DNA of 14,686 bases from JAIRTY01 sp050257395 (GTDB lineage: Bacteria; Actinomycetota; Actinomycetes; Streptosporangiales; Streptosporangiaceae). Position 1 is the stretch's first letter. Every line of letters begins with the position of its first letter. Positions 5,965-12,375 of this stretch are shown here, in pieces. Position numbers and translations under genes: made by a program. The notes below the pieces were generated by a model, which was not told where the DNA came from, did no database searches, and saw nothing but the letters and a program-made list of their open reading frames with translations. Location: the NCBI GenBank assembly GCA_050257395.1, contig JBLMWU010000350.1, forward strand, positions 1-14,686, written 5' to 3'.

Positions 5965-6144
5965 AGTTCGTCAGGTACCGCCGGGCGGGCGGGAACGGGA
6001 TCGGCAGATCCGAAAGCCTGTGGAGTCTGCGTGAGACCAGCGGGAACGCTGGCGGCGGACAGTGAAGCGGGAAGCCGCAGAGGTGCCGCGTGGCGGCACG
6101 GGCTGAATCTCCGGCCCTCACGGCGGAGTGCGCGTCAAGCCTGA
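5965..6144 (+). pseudogene. tnpB: C-terminal remnant of an IS605/IS1341-type TnpB transposase-associated gene
   Basis: The frame ending at the TGA at 6142-6144 encodes TAGRAGTGSADPKACGVCVRP followed by GTLAADSEAGSRR. This matches the layout of actinobacterial TnpB C-termini, where the tail after the last RuvC segment typically reads (L/V)AAGRAE...NACG..VRP and ends in the transposon's right-end hairpins. TnpB is an RNA-guided nuclease encoded by IS200/IS605 elements. Everything N-terminal is missing: no RuvC Asp/Glu motifs and no CxxC zinc knuckle are found upstream, so this is a truncated, dead gene. The ATG at 5941 is not its natural start. The DNA also carries the right-end RNA structure described separately. 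No tnpA is present. Confidence 0.6.
6010..6138 (+). ncRNA. Omega-RNA-like right end of the decayed IS605-type element
   Basis: Overlapping and following the TnpB tail are closely spaced hairpins. CCAGCG-GGAA-CGCTGG is at 6037-6052, GCGG-GAAG-CCGC at 6067-6078, and GTGCCGC-GTG-GCGGCAC at 6083-6099. A final hairpin CTCCG/CGGAG lies at 6109-6128. The stretch from GAATCTCC (6105) through that hairpin to TCAA (6135-6138) resembles the actinobacterial IS605-group right end, GAATCCCC-hairpin-GGGGA...TCAA. In living elements this region is transcribed as omega RNA and its 3' flank acts as the guide. The first and third stems are perfect, while the last carries changes that look like decay. Confidence 0.5.
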
Positions 6145-6158
6145 GATTACACGGCGCT

Positions 6159-6207
6159 GGGCGCCTGCCCATGTGACCCGACGGTGGGGTGTCATGGTCA
6201 GGCGCCC
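6159..6207. terminator. Strong hairpin downstream of the methyltransferase gene
   Basis: GGGCGCCTG at 6159-6167 pairs perfectly with CAGGCGCCC at 6199-6207. After a 1x1 mismatch CCATG (6169-6173) pairs with CATGG (6193-6197), and a short ACCC/GGGT stem closes the top. Read on the minus strand it begins 24 nt after the methyltransferase stop, the expected place for its terminator. No U-tract. Confidence 0.58.
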
Positions 6208-6231
6208 CTCAGCCAGCCGAGGAGCGCGACG

Positions 6232-7611
6232 TCAGAGGACCCGGGCGAACCGGTCCTCGGGCTTGCGGAGGATGTAGAGCACGTCCTCGTGGGCCGCGGT
6301 CAGCCTGCCGCGGGACAGCCAGCTGACGGCGTGCTGGGCCGCGAGGAAGCCGGCCGGGCCGGCCCGCCCGGGGCGGCGGAGCGGCCGCCACTCCGCGACC
6401 ACCAGGCCGCGCAGCTGTGCGTAGGCGTGCACCCCGCGGGCAGAGGACAGCGGCTCGTAGACGGCCGGATGCGGGCCGGGCTGGCCGGGGCAGCGGGCGC
6501 GCCAGATCAGCCGCCGGGCAGGTTCCGGCAGCGCCCGGTCCAGGAACCCGGCGGCGCTGTCCCGGTCGTGGATGCTCAGGAAGAGCAGCCCGCCCGGCTT
6601 GATCGCGGCGGTCAGCCGGTCGAGCACCAGCTCGGCGTTGCTGACCCGGTCCAGCACGAAGGAGCTCAGCACCAGGTCGTAGGACCGCGGCGGCACCGGC
6701 GCGGTCCGCAGGTCACCCACTGTGCAGCGGGCCAGGCCCGCGCTGGCGGCCACGGCCGCCCGGGTGACGGGCTGGTCATCCTCGATCATGCTGACGCTGA
6801 TGTCGAAGCCCTCCGCCTGCAGCCCGAGCGCGCCCAGGTCGCTGGTGGCCGTGACGCAGCCCGCGTAGAGGATCGTGATCTGCTGCCCGGGCCGGCCGGA
6901 CGCGTAGTCGCGGGCCCAGCGGGCCAGCAGGTCGTGGTCGGGCCCGGGCGGGACGGCGGGCCAGGCCGCGCCCGGCCGGCCGGGCGGGGGTGACGCGTCC
7001 AGCAGCACGGGGCCGACCGGTGACCCTGGCCCGGCGGCGGGCCCGGGCGCGCCCGGCGGGGCCAGGCCGGGGGGTGCGGCTGCCGGTGAGTGCGCGGGCG
7101 CGGGGGACGGCCCGCCAGCGTCCGGGGAGCCGCCCTGGCTGTCTTCCGCGGCGGACGGGCCCGGCGCCCGCACGGCCGGCGCCAGCGTCCCGCCAACGGT
7201 GAGGATGAGATCCGGCTCCACGCCGACCGGGGGATCATCCGGAGGCGCCGGCCCGGACCCCGGCTGCGGTGCGGACCCCGGATGCGGTGCGGACCCCGGA
7301 TGCGGTGCGGACCCCGGATGCGGTGCGGCCCCCGGATGCGGTGCGGGCTCATGCTGCGTGCTCGTGGGGGGCGCCGCGGGCTCCGCGTGCTGCCCATCCC
7401 CGGAGGACTCCGGCAGCTCGGCGGGTCCCTGGGACTGGGCCGGTACCTGCGGGCTGGCCGGCCGCGGCCGCCGGGCCCGCGTGGACGCGCGGGTGGACGT
7501 GCCACCTCGGGCCGGCAGCTTCTCACCCGGGCTGACGTCGCGTTCTGCCTGCTCCTGGTCGGGGCCGCGGCCGCGCTGGCCGCCCCCGGTTCCCCCGTTC
7601 ACCGGTGCCAC
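6232..7611 (-). CDS. SAM-dependent methyltransferase-like protein with long disordered N-terminus
   Basis: A 459-residue protein. Residues 1 to about 223 are Pro/Ala/Gly/Ser-rich and include five copies of an APHPGS-type hexapeptide (about 90-119). Residues 224-410 resemble a class I methyltransferase: ITILYAGCVTATSDLGALG (246-263) at the motif I position, FDISVSM (269-275) at motif II, TVGDLRTAPVPPRSYDLVLSSFVLDRV (297-323) covering motifs III-IV, and IKPGGLLFLSIHD (337-349) as the post-IV strand. Motif I departs from the usual DxGxGxG, keeping only AGC, so SAM binding is probable but not certain. The substrate is unknown. The GTG at 7611 is the most upstream start and follows a TACCGT box by 8 nt; a later start within the disordered part cannot be excluded. 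It stands alone on the minus strand, with element B upstream and a hairpin terminator downstream. Confidence 0.7.
   Translation of the reverse strand: MAPVNGGTGGGQRGRGPDQEQAERDVSPGEKLPARGGTSTRASTRARRPRPASPQVPAQSQGPAELPESSGDGQHAEPAAPPTSTQHEPAPHPGAAPHPGSAPHPGSAPHPGSAPQPGSGPAPPDDPPVGVEPDLILTVGGTLAPAVRAPGPSAAEDSQGGSPDAGGPSPAPAHSPAAAPPGLAPPGAPGPAAGPGSPVGPVLLDASPPPGRPGAAWPAVPPGPDHDLLARWARDYASGRPGQQITILYAGCVTATSDLGALGLQAEGFDISVSMIEDDQPVTRAAVAASAGLARCTVGDLRTAPVPPRSYDLVLSSFVLDRVSNAELVLDRLTAAIKPGGLLFLSIHDRDSAAGFLDRALPEPARRLIWRARCPGQPGPHPAVYEPLSSARGVHAYAQLRGLVVAEWRPLRRPGRAGPAGFLAAQHAVSWLSRGRLTAAHEDVLYILRKPEDRFARVL
7258..7347 (-). repeat. 18-bp x5 minisatellite in the methyltransferase N-terminus
   Basis: Five contiguous 18-bp units (CCCCGGATGCGGTGCGGA with few changes) at 7258-7275, 7276-7293, 7294-7311, 7312-7329 and 7330-7347. 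Units 2 and 3 are identical. They encode the repeated APHPGS hexapeptide in frame. Near-identity suggests recent slippage, so copy number probably varies between strains. Confidence 0.85.
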
Positions 7612-7619
7612 GGATCACT

Positions 7620-7625
7620 ACGGTA
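7620..7625 (-). promoter_or_regulatory. Possible -10 box (TACCGT) of the methyltransferase gene
   Basis: Read on the minus strand, TACCGT fits TAnnnT and lies 8 nt before the GTG at 7611. No Shine-Dalgarno is apparent, so a leaderless transcript is possible. Further upstream a 9-bp direct repeat CGATACCGG (7673-7681 and 7685-7693, 12-bp period) could be a regulator site. Confidence 0.28.
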
Positions 7626-7720
7626 GCCCGCCGGCCGCCGCCAGCGGTGGATATCACGGCTCTCACCTGCACCGATACCGGAGCCGATACCGGCGCACAG
7701 CGGGACGGGCCGGGCTTAGC

Positions 7721-7845
7721 GTGCCCGGTGACAGGCGCCCGGCTCTGCTGCCTGGCGCGCCTCCGGCTCTGCTGCGTGGCGCGCCTCCGGCGCGACGGGA
7801 CGGGAAACCCGCGAGTCCAGGGGCCCTGTCGCCGGGTGCTCTCAC
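7721..7845. repeat. Element B: second copy of the folded repeat, at the end of the ior operon
   Basis: An outer stem pairs 7724-7735 with 7825-7836: 12 base pairs including one T-G. It encloses two near-identical 24-bp tandem units (7741-7764 and 7765-7788, one difference), each ending in GGCGCGCCTCC. The second unit forms the hairpin CGCGCC-TCC-GGCGCG (7780-7794). CGGG-AAA-CCCG at 7801-7811 is another small hairpin. Sequence and layout match element A at 424-607, including the same TCC loop. On the minus strand the stem starts 5 nt past the iorA-like stop codon, so here it may double as that operon's terminator. Confidence 0.65.
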
Positions 7846-8318
7846 ATGCGGCTGGCGCCGAGCGTGATGGCCTGCCGGATGCGGTGATAGGTGCCGCAGC
7901 GGCAGACGTTGCGGATCTCGTCCAGGTCGGCCTCGCTGATCTCGTGCCCGGCCGCCCGGGCCTGCTTCACCTTGGCCACCGCGGTCATGATCTGGCCCGG
8001 CTGGCAGTACCCGCACTGGGCCACGTCGCAGGCGAGCCAGGCCTCCTGCATGGGGTGCAGCTCGCTGCCGACGGTGGCGGGCAGCCCTTCGATGGTGGTG
8101 ATCTCGTCGGTGGGCTTGATCGCGGAGACCGGCACCGAGCAGGGGCTGAACGCCTTGCCGTTGATGTGGCAGGTGCACGCCTTGCAGACGCCGAGCCCGC
8201 AGCCGTACTTGGGCCCGGTGACCCCGAGGAGGTCACGCAGCACCCACAGCAGCCGCACGTCGTCGTCGGCGTTCACGGTGACCTGCTTGCCGTTGAGTAT
8301 GAAGGTGTGTCGCGGCAC
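7842..8318 (-). CDS. iorA: Isoquinoline 1-oxidoreductase-type 2Fe-2S small subunit
   Basis: A 158-residue protein with the two [2Fe-2S] cluster domains of molybdenum hydroxylase small subunits. The plant-ferredoxin-type cluster uses C40, C45, C48 and C60 (CGLGVCKACTC...C). The second, helical-domain cluster uses C102 and C105 (CGYCQPGQIM) with C139 and C141 (CRCGTYHRI). It relays electrons from the molybdenum cofactor in the large subunit to an external acceptor. The two-subunit arrangement without a nearby FAD subunit gene is typical of isoquinoline 1-oxidoreductase and related aldehyde oxidases, whose partner is often a cytochrome. The GTG at 8318 lies 10 nt after the large-subunit stop, and its Shine-Dalgarno (GGGAG) abuts that stop, so translation is probably coupled. 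It has no signal peptide and would be exported only as a passenger of the Tat-tagged large subunit. The true substrate is unknown. Confidence 0.88.
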   Translation of the reverse strand: MPRHTFILNGKQVTVNADDDVRLLWVLRDLLGVTGPKYGCGLGVCKACTCHINGKAFSPCSVPVSAIKPTDEITTIEGLPATVGSELHPMQEAWLACDVAQCGYCQPGQIMTAVAKVKQARAAGHEISEADLDEIRNVCRCGTYHRIRQAITLGASRM

Positions 8319-8328
8319 GGATGCTCCC

Positions 8329-10752
8329 TCAGAAGGCGCTGGCGAGGCCGTTGGCGGGGGACGGCGGGATCGGGGGCACGGTCGGGTACGGGGTGAAGCC
8401 GAGCGGGCCGTTGTGGTTGATGGGGAACTGGGTGGGCACGGTGCCGGTCGCGCGCGCGTAGGCGCAGGCGATGGCCGCCTTGGCGGCGGCGACGCCGAAC
8501 TCGCCCGCGCCGCCGGGCTGGCCGGTTGTCGGCGGCATGACGATGACCCGCAGCTCGGGCGGGGTGTTCCACTGCCGGGAGTAGAAGTAGTTGTCCCAGC
8601 TTCCTTCCAGGAAATGGCCGTCGCGCAGGTGCAGGCTCTCGGTGAACACCTGCCCGATCGCGTCCATGATCCCGCCCATCATCTGGGCTTCCAGGCCGCG
8701 CGGGTTGACGGCGAGGCCCGCGTCGATGGCGAACACCACCTTGGTCACCCGCGGCCCGGTCACCGCATGGGGGATCTTCCGGCCGGTCGTCTGCGGCCGG
8801 TTGTCCACCTCGACCAGGGCGGCGGTGGCGCCCTTGTACTCGGTGTGCAGGGCGATCCCCTGGGACGTCCCGGCCGTCATGGCCCGGCCCCAGGCGCCGG
8901 CCCGGGCGACCGCGTCCAGCACCGCGCGGGGCCGGGCGTCCTTGAGGAAGGACCGGCGGAACCGGTACGGGTCCTGCTTCATGCCGGCGGCCAGCTGGTC
9001 CACCATCAGCTCCACCGCGGTGACCACGTCCGGGTTGTACAGGTTGCGGTTGCTGCCGGTGTGGAAGGTGTCGAACTTGAGGATCTCGTTCAGCGCCTGG
9101 GTCACGGCGCCGAAGTTGTAGGGCACGTTCGCCGTGGTCTCGAAGACCGTCTCGGAGTACTCGGTGAGGTTGCCCAGCCCGAGCGGCACCAGCTTCGCCG
9201 CCTCCGAGGAGAAGATCTCGCCCAGCGCCATGGTGTAGTCGGTGGCGACGCTGGTGTGCCGCTGCTCGAAGGCCAGCACGTTCCCGCCCAGGTAGCTGGC
9301 CCGGATGCGGGAGGTGCACATGGGGTGGACCCGGCCGTAGCGGAACTCGTCGGTGCGGTGCCACATCAGCTTGACCGGCTTGCCGATCTTCTGGGAGATC
9401 TGGGCCGCTTCCAGCGGCGCGTTCTCGAACATCCGGCGGCCGAACGCGCCGCCGCCTTCGGCCACGTGGCACTTCACGGCGCTGACCGGCAGCCCGAGCG
9501 CGGTGGCGATCCGCTCCTGCACCAGGATCGGGGCCTGCATGCACGACCAGATCTCCGCCGTGCCGTTGCGGACGTCGGCGATCGCGGTCTGCGGCTCCAG
9601 GGCGCTGTTGCTCTTCCAGTGGAACACGAACTCGTGCTCCACGGTGGTGGCCAGCGGCGGCAGCGACGGCACCGCCAGCGGGAGCTGCGCGGCCCGCAGC
9701 TTCGCCAGCATGGTGGCGTCCGACTCGCCCTCCACGCTCCCCGGCCCCCAGGACACCCGCAGCGCCCGGACCGCGTCGATGCACTGGCCGAACGTGGCGC
9801 CGCGCACCGCCACCCCGGTCGGGATGACCACCACGTCGGTGATCCCCGGCAGCTGGCTGACCTCGGCGGCGTTGTGCACGGCCCGCACCGTGCCGTTGAT
9901 GGTGGGGGCGCGGCAGATCATGGTCGGCAGCGCCCCGGGCACGGCCAGGTCCATCGCGTACTGCTTGCGGCCGGTGACCGCGGCCAGCGCGTCGACGCGG
10001 CTGTGCGGCTTGCCGATGACCTTGAACTTCGAGGCTGGCTTGAGGGTGACGCTCACCTGCCGGGTGGCCGAGGCGGCCGCCTTCTGCGCCAGCGCGCCGT
10101 AGGGCAGGGCGTTGCCGCCGGTGGCGGAGACCACGCTGCCCGCCTTGGTGGTCAGGTTCGCCACCGTGTCACCCAGCTCGATGGCCGCGGCCGCCAGCAG
10201 CTGGTGGCGGGCGATCGCCGCCGCCACCCGGAACGGGGTCCAGGTGGAGATGGTGGTGTTGGAGCCGTAGGTGACCTGGTTGAACAGCAGTTCCGGGCGG
10301 GCGTCCGCCAGCGTGACGTGCACCTTGTCCACCGGCAGGTCGAGCTCCTCCGCGATCATCATCGCGGTGGAGGTGGTGATGCCCTGGCCGGTCTCGCAGC
10401 GCGGCATGGCGAACGACGCGGTCCCGTCCGGGTTGATCGTGACGGTGATCAGGTTCGCGGTCGGCAGGGTCGCGCTGGTGAGGATGTCGTTGAGGTCGAG
10501 GACGTCCGAAGGCTGCGGCCCGGAGGGCACCGCCGCGGCCGCGCGCGGCGCCCGCACCCCCTGGACCAGTTCGGCCGCTGCCACCAGGGTCGGCGCGGCC
10601 AGCACGTAGCCGAGGAACCGCCGCCGCCTCATCACCGCGCCCCCGGTGCCGCCCGCCGGGCCGGCGTCGTCCCGGGCGGCGGGGGCGCCCTCGCCGGCGG
10701 TCAGCGGGGCCGACGGGTATGCGTGCCGAGGCGGGCGCTGCTGTGTCGTCAT
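8329..10752 (-). CDS. iorB: Molybdopterin-binding large subunit, isoquinoline 1-oxidoreductase type, Tat-exported
   Basis: An 807-residue molybdenum hydroxylase large subunit, which hydroxylates an N-heterocycle or aldehyde with oxygen from water. RRRRFLGYVLAAPTLVAAAEL at 42-62 is a twin-arginine signal, so the folded complex should be exported. RCETGQGITTSTAMMIAEEL, EGGGAFGRRMFEN and the C-terminal GGAGEFGVAAAKAAI are characteristic cofactor-binding segments; the Glu in the last sits at the position of the catalytic base. Length fits single-chain IorB-type subunits, which carry a duplicated fold. The ATG at 10752 was chosen for its GAGAGG Shine-Dalgarno about 8 nt upstream. The Tat motif then lies 41 residues in, so an internal ATG at 10632, directly before RRRR, is an alternative. 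The gene order here is large subunit first. No cofactor-insertion chaperone (XdhC-like) gene is in the window. The PucR-type gene just upstream is a likely regulator. Confidence 0.87.
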   Translation of the reverse strand: MTTQQRPPRHAYPSAPLTAGEGAPAARDDAGPAGGTGGAVMRRRRFLGYVLAAPTLVAAAELVQGVRAPRAAAAVPSGPQPSDVLDLNDILTSATLPTANLITVTINPDGTASFAMPRCETGQGITTSTAMMIAEELDLPVDKVHVTLADARPELLFNQVTYGSNTTISTWTPFRVAAAIARHQLLAAAAIELGDTVANLTTKAGSVVSATGGNALPYGALAQKAAASATRQVSVTLKPASKFKVIGKPHSRVDALAAVTGRKQYAMDLAVPGALPTMICRAPTINGTVRAVHNAAEVSQLPGITDVVVIPTGVAVRGATFGQCIDAVRALRVSWGPGSVEGESDATMLAKLRAAQLPLAVPSLPPLATTVEHEFVFHWKSNSALEPQTAIADVRNGTAEIWSCMQAPILVQERIATALGLPVSAVKCHVAEGGGAFGRRMFENAPLEAAQISQKIGKPVKLMWHRTDEFRYGRVHPMCTSRIRASYLGGNVLAFEQRHTSVATDYTMALGEIFSSEAAKLVPLGLGNLTEYSETVFETTANVPYNFGAVTQALNEILKFDTFHTGSNRNLYNPDVVTAVELMVDQLAAGMKQDPYRFRRSFLKDARPRAVLDAVARAGAWGRAMTAGTSQGIALHTEYKGATAALVEVDNRPQTTGRKIPHAVTGPRVTKVVFAIDAGLAVNPRGLEAQMMGGIMDAIGQVFTESLHLRDGHFLEGSWDNYFYSRQWNTPPELRVIVMPPTTGQPGGAGEFGVAAAKAAIACAYARATGTVPTQFPINHNGPLGFTPYPTVPPIPPSPANGLASAF

Positions 10753-10858
10753 CGACTGGTCCTCTCCCGGCCGCCACCGTTGCTGATTGTGTCCGAATGG
10801 ATCGGAAGTGTGACATGCCATGGTGCGCGCCGCCATGCGCCGCCCGCCCACACTTCGG
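10753..10858 (-). promoter_or_regulatory. Regulatory spacer between pucR-like gene and ior operon
   Basis: A 15-bp palindrome, TCCGA-N5-TCGGA (10792-10806), is a candidate operator for the adjacent PucR-type regulator. An 8-bp arm GAAGTGTG (10805-10812) is perfectly complementary to CACACTTC (10849-10856), which also pairs into the terminator-like hairpin at 10849-10872. On the minus-strand transcript the two pairings exclude each other. No clear -35/-10 pair was identified. Confidence 0.42.
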
Positions 10859-10872
10859 CTAGCCGGAATGTG
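10849..10872 (-). terminator. Hairpin spanning the pucR-like stop codon
   Basis: A 24-nt near-perfect palindrome centred on CGGCTAGCCG, with one wobble and one mismatch in 12 pairs. It overlaps the TAG stop of the regulator gene. It could end regulator transcription before the ior operon or attenuate read-through. Confidence 0.45.
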
Positions 10873-12133
10873 CGAGCCGCACAACCGTGCTGGCGCGGCC
10901 CGCCAGCGCCGGCTGCGGGGCGGTGAGCCCGGCCGCCCGCAGCGCCAGCGACAGGTCCAGCGGCACGCTGCCGCTGGCGAAGTCGTGCCCGGTCAGGGCC
11001 TGCAGCCTGCGCAGCCGGTTGAGCACGGTGTTGCGGTGGCAGTGCGCCGCCTCGGCGGTGCGGATGACCGACCCGCCGGTGGCGGCCCAGGCCTCCAGCG
11101 TGGACAGCAGCAGCCGCTGCTCACCGGCGGCCAGCCCGGCCAGCGGGCCCAGCCAGCGCGCCGCCAGCTGCTGGGCCAGCTCCGGGGAGGCGGCCAGCAG
11201 CGCCTCCGGCAGCCGGTCGTCCAGGGCGGCGACCTCACAGCGCCCCGCCGGGACCGTGCGGCGGGCCAGCGCCGCCTGCCGGTAGGCGGTGTCGGCGGCG
11301 GCCAGGCCGTCCGTCACCGGCGACACGCCCGCGGGGGCGGTCAGCGCCGCCCGCAGCACGCCCAGCGCCCGGTCCAGGCCGGCCTCGCCGAGTGACAGCA
11401 GCCCCACCAGCGTGTCGCCGCGCACCTGCCAGGCCGAGCCGACGCCGCGGGCGGCCAGCCTGCGCCGCAGCAGCGCCGCCCGGTCCTCGTCGTCGGGCCG
11501 GTGGTCGGCGGCCACGGCGGCGTACCGGCCGGCCACCGGCAGGCCCAGGATGCGGCCCGCCTCGAACGCGAACCCGGGGTCACGGGCGCTGCCCTGCACC
11601 AGCCCTTCCCACAGCGCGGCCCGGCGCTGCCCGTCGGCCCGCACCAGCTCCTGCTCGGCGGCGTGGTAGGCGGCGGCGACCTGGGCGGAGGTGGTGTCCA
11701 CCGCCTCCCACAGCCAGCTGGCCACCGCCAGCAGGCCCTCGCTGTCCGCCACGCCCTGCACCCGGGCCTCGGCGATCAGCGCCTGCCACACCAGCCGCCC
11801 GCCGAGCCGGAACGACCGCAGCACGTCGTCCAGCGGCATGCGCTGCACGGCCCGCTGGTGGCCAGTCGCCCGCGCGGCGTCGTAGTACTCCTCCGGCCCG
11901 CCGCAGGCCGGTGCCCGGGCGCCGCCCGCCTGCAGCAGCTGCAGCACCCGGGTGATGTTGTCGTGGCACGACCGCCACAGGTCGCTGGCGGGTACCGCGT
12001 TCACCGCCCGGTAGCCCGGGTTGTGCTCAGCGATGGTCTCCACCAGCTGGTCCGCCAGCTCCGGCGCCCGGCGCAGCACCGCCGCCGCCAGCGCCGCCGC
12101 GACCGGCTGGCCGCTCTCGTCCGCCACGTCCAT
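10859..12133 (-). CDS. PucR-family transcriptional regulator
   Basis: A 424-residue protein. The C-terminal roughly 60 residues form the PucR-type helix-turn-helix: LLSTLEAWAATGGSVIRTAEAAHCHRNTVLNRLRRLQALTG, with the typical HRNTV.NRL recognition helix. The N-terminal half (AAVLRRAPELADQLVETI...DLWRSCHDNITRVLQLL) resembles the RsbRD-type N-terminal domain seen in many actinobacterial members. The middle (AGRILGLPVAGRYAAVAADH...VGLLSL) fits the CdaR GGDEF-like domain. Members sense metabolites and often activate neighbouring catabolic operons, for example purine catabolism in Bacillus. Lying directly upstream of and codirectional with the molybdenum hydroxylase genes, it is the best candidate regulator for them. 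The ATG at 12133 is preferred to the GTG at 12160 because GCGGAG precedes it and the upstream residues are plain Pro/Arg-rich. It is divergent from mfd. Confidence 0.85.
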   Translation of the reverse strand: MDVADESGQPVAAALAAAVLRRAPELADQLVETIAEHNPGYRAVNAVPASDLWRSCHDNITRVLQLLQAGGARAPACGGPEEYYDAARATGHQRAVQRMPLDDVLRSFRLGGRLVWQALIAEARVQGVADSEGLLAVASWLWEAVDTTSAQVAAAYHAAEQELVRADGQRRAALWEGLVQGSARDPGFAFEAGRILGLPVAGRYAAVAADHRPDDEDRAALLRRRLAARGVGSAWQVRGDTLVGLLSLGEAGLDRALGVLRAALTAPAGVSPVTDGLAAADTAYRQAALARRTVPAGRCEVAALDDRLPEALLAASPELAQQLAARWLGPLAGLAAGEQRLLLSTLEAWAATGGSVIRTAEAAHCHRNTVLNRLRRLQALTGHDFASGSVPLDLSLALRAAGLTAPQPALAGRASTVVRLAHSG

Positions 12134-12180
12134 CAGCTCCGCCCGTGGCCCGGGCCGCACCGTCGCGGCCGCCGCCCAGT

Positions 12181-12211
12181 CATCCCCGGTACACCGGTTT
12201 TCCCGGGGATG
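12181..12211. promoter_or_regulatory. 31-bp perfect inverted repeat between pucR-like gene and mfd
   Basis: CATCCCCGG (12181-12189) and CCGGGGATG (12203-12211) are perfect 9-bp arms around a 13-bp, relatively AT-rich centre. It lies 48 bp before the regulator's chosen start, in the divergent spacer with mfd. The dyad form suits an operator, perhaps for autoregulation, but it would also fold as a hairpin in the regulator's 5' leader. Confidence 0.45.
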
Positions 12212-12285
12212 TACTGTTCAGCGCCGCCGCGGCTGGGCGTGTGACACCCGGCCCGGCGGGCGGCGGGGGGCCTCCAGCGGTGCCC

Positions 12286-12291
12286 TAAACT
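12286..12291 (+). promoter_or_regulatory. Possible -10 box (TAAACT) of mfd
   Basis: TAAACT in an otherwise GC-rich stretch fits the TAnnnT -10 consensus and would give an mfd 5' leader of roughly 75-80 nt. No good -35 was seen. The leader contains a 7-bp hairpin, CCGGGAG (12312-12318) with CTCCCGG (12324-12330), loop CGCAC. Confidence 0.4.
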
Positions 12292-12375
12292 GGCTGCAGC
12301 CCGCACCGGGCCCGGGAGCGCACCTCCCGGTGCCTGCCGGTGGCGGGATTTTCGTGCTGCCTATCCGGGGAAACC

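Noticed and set aside
6190..6231. A possible integration or attachment site next to the TnpB remnant.
   Set aside because: No second copy of the sequence, integrase gene or tRNA end was found. The inverted repeat there is better explained as the methyltransferase terminator.
7258..7347. CRISPR array, because of five regular repeats.
   Set aside because: The 18-bp units are contiguous with no spacers, lie in frame in a coding region and encode a hexapeptide repeat.
7891..10926. A 1,011-residue open frame on the plus strand.
   Set aside because: It lies antisense to the molybdenum hydroxylase genes, whose 2Fe-2S and molybdopterin motifs are unmistakable. The plus product is a His/Arg/Gly-rich shadow.
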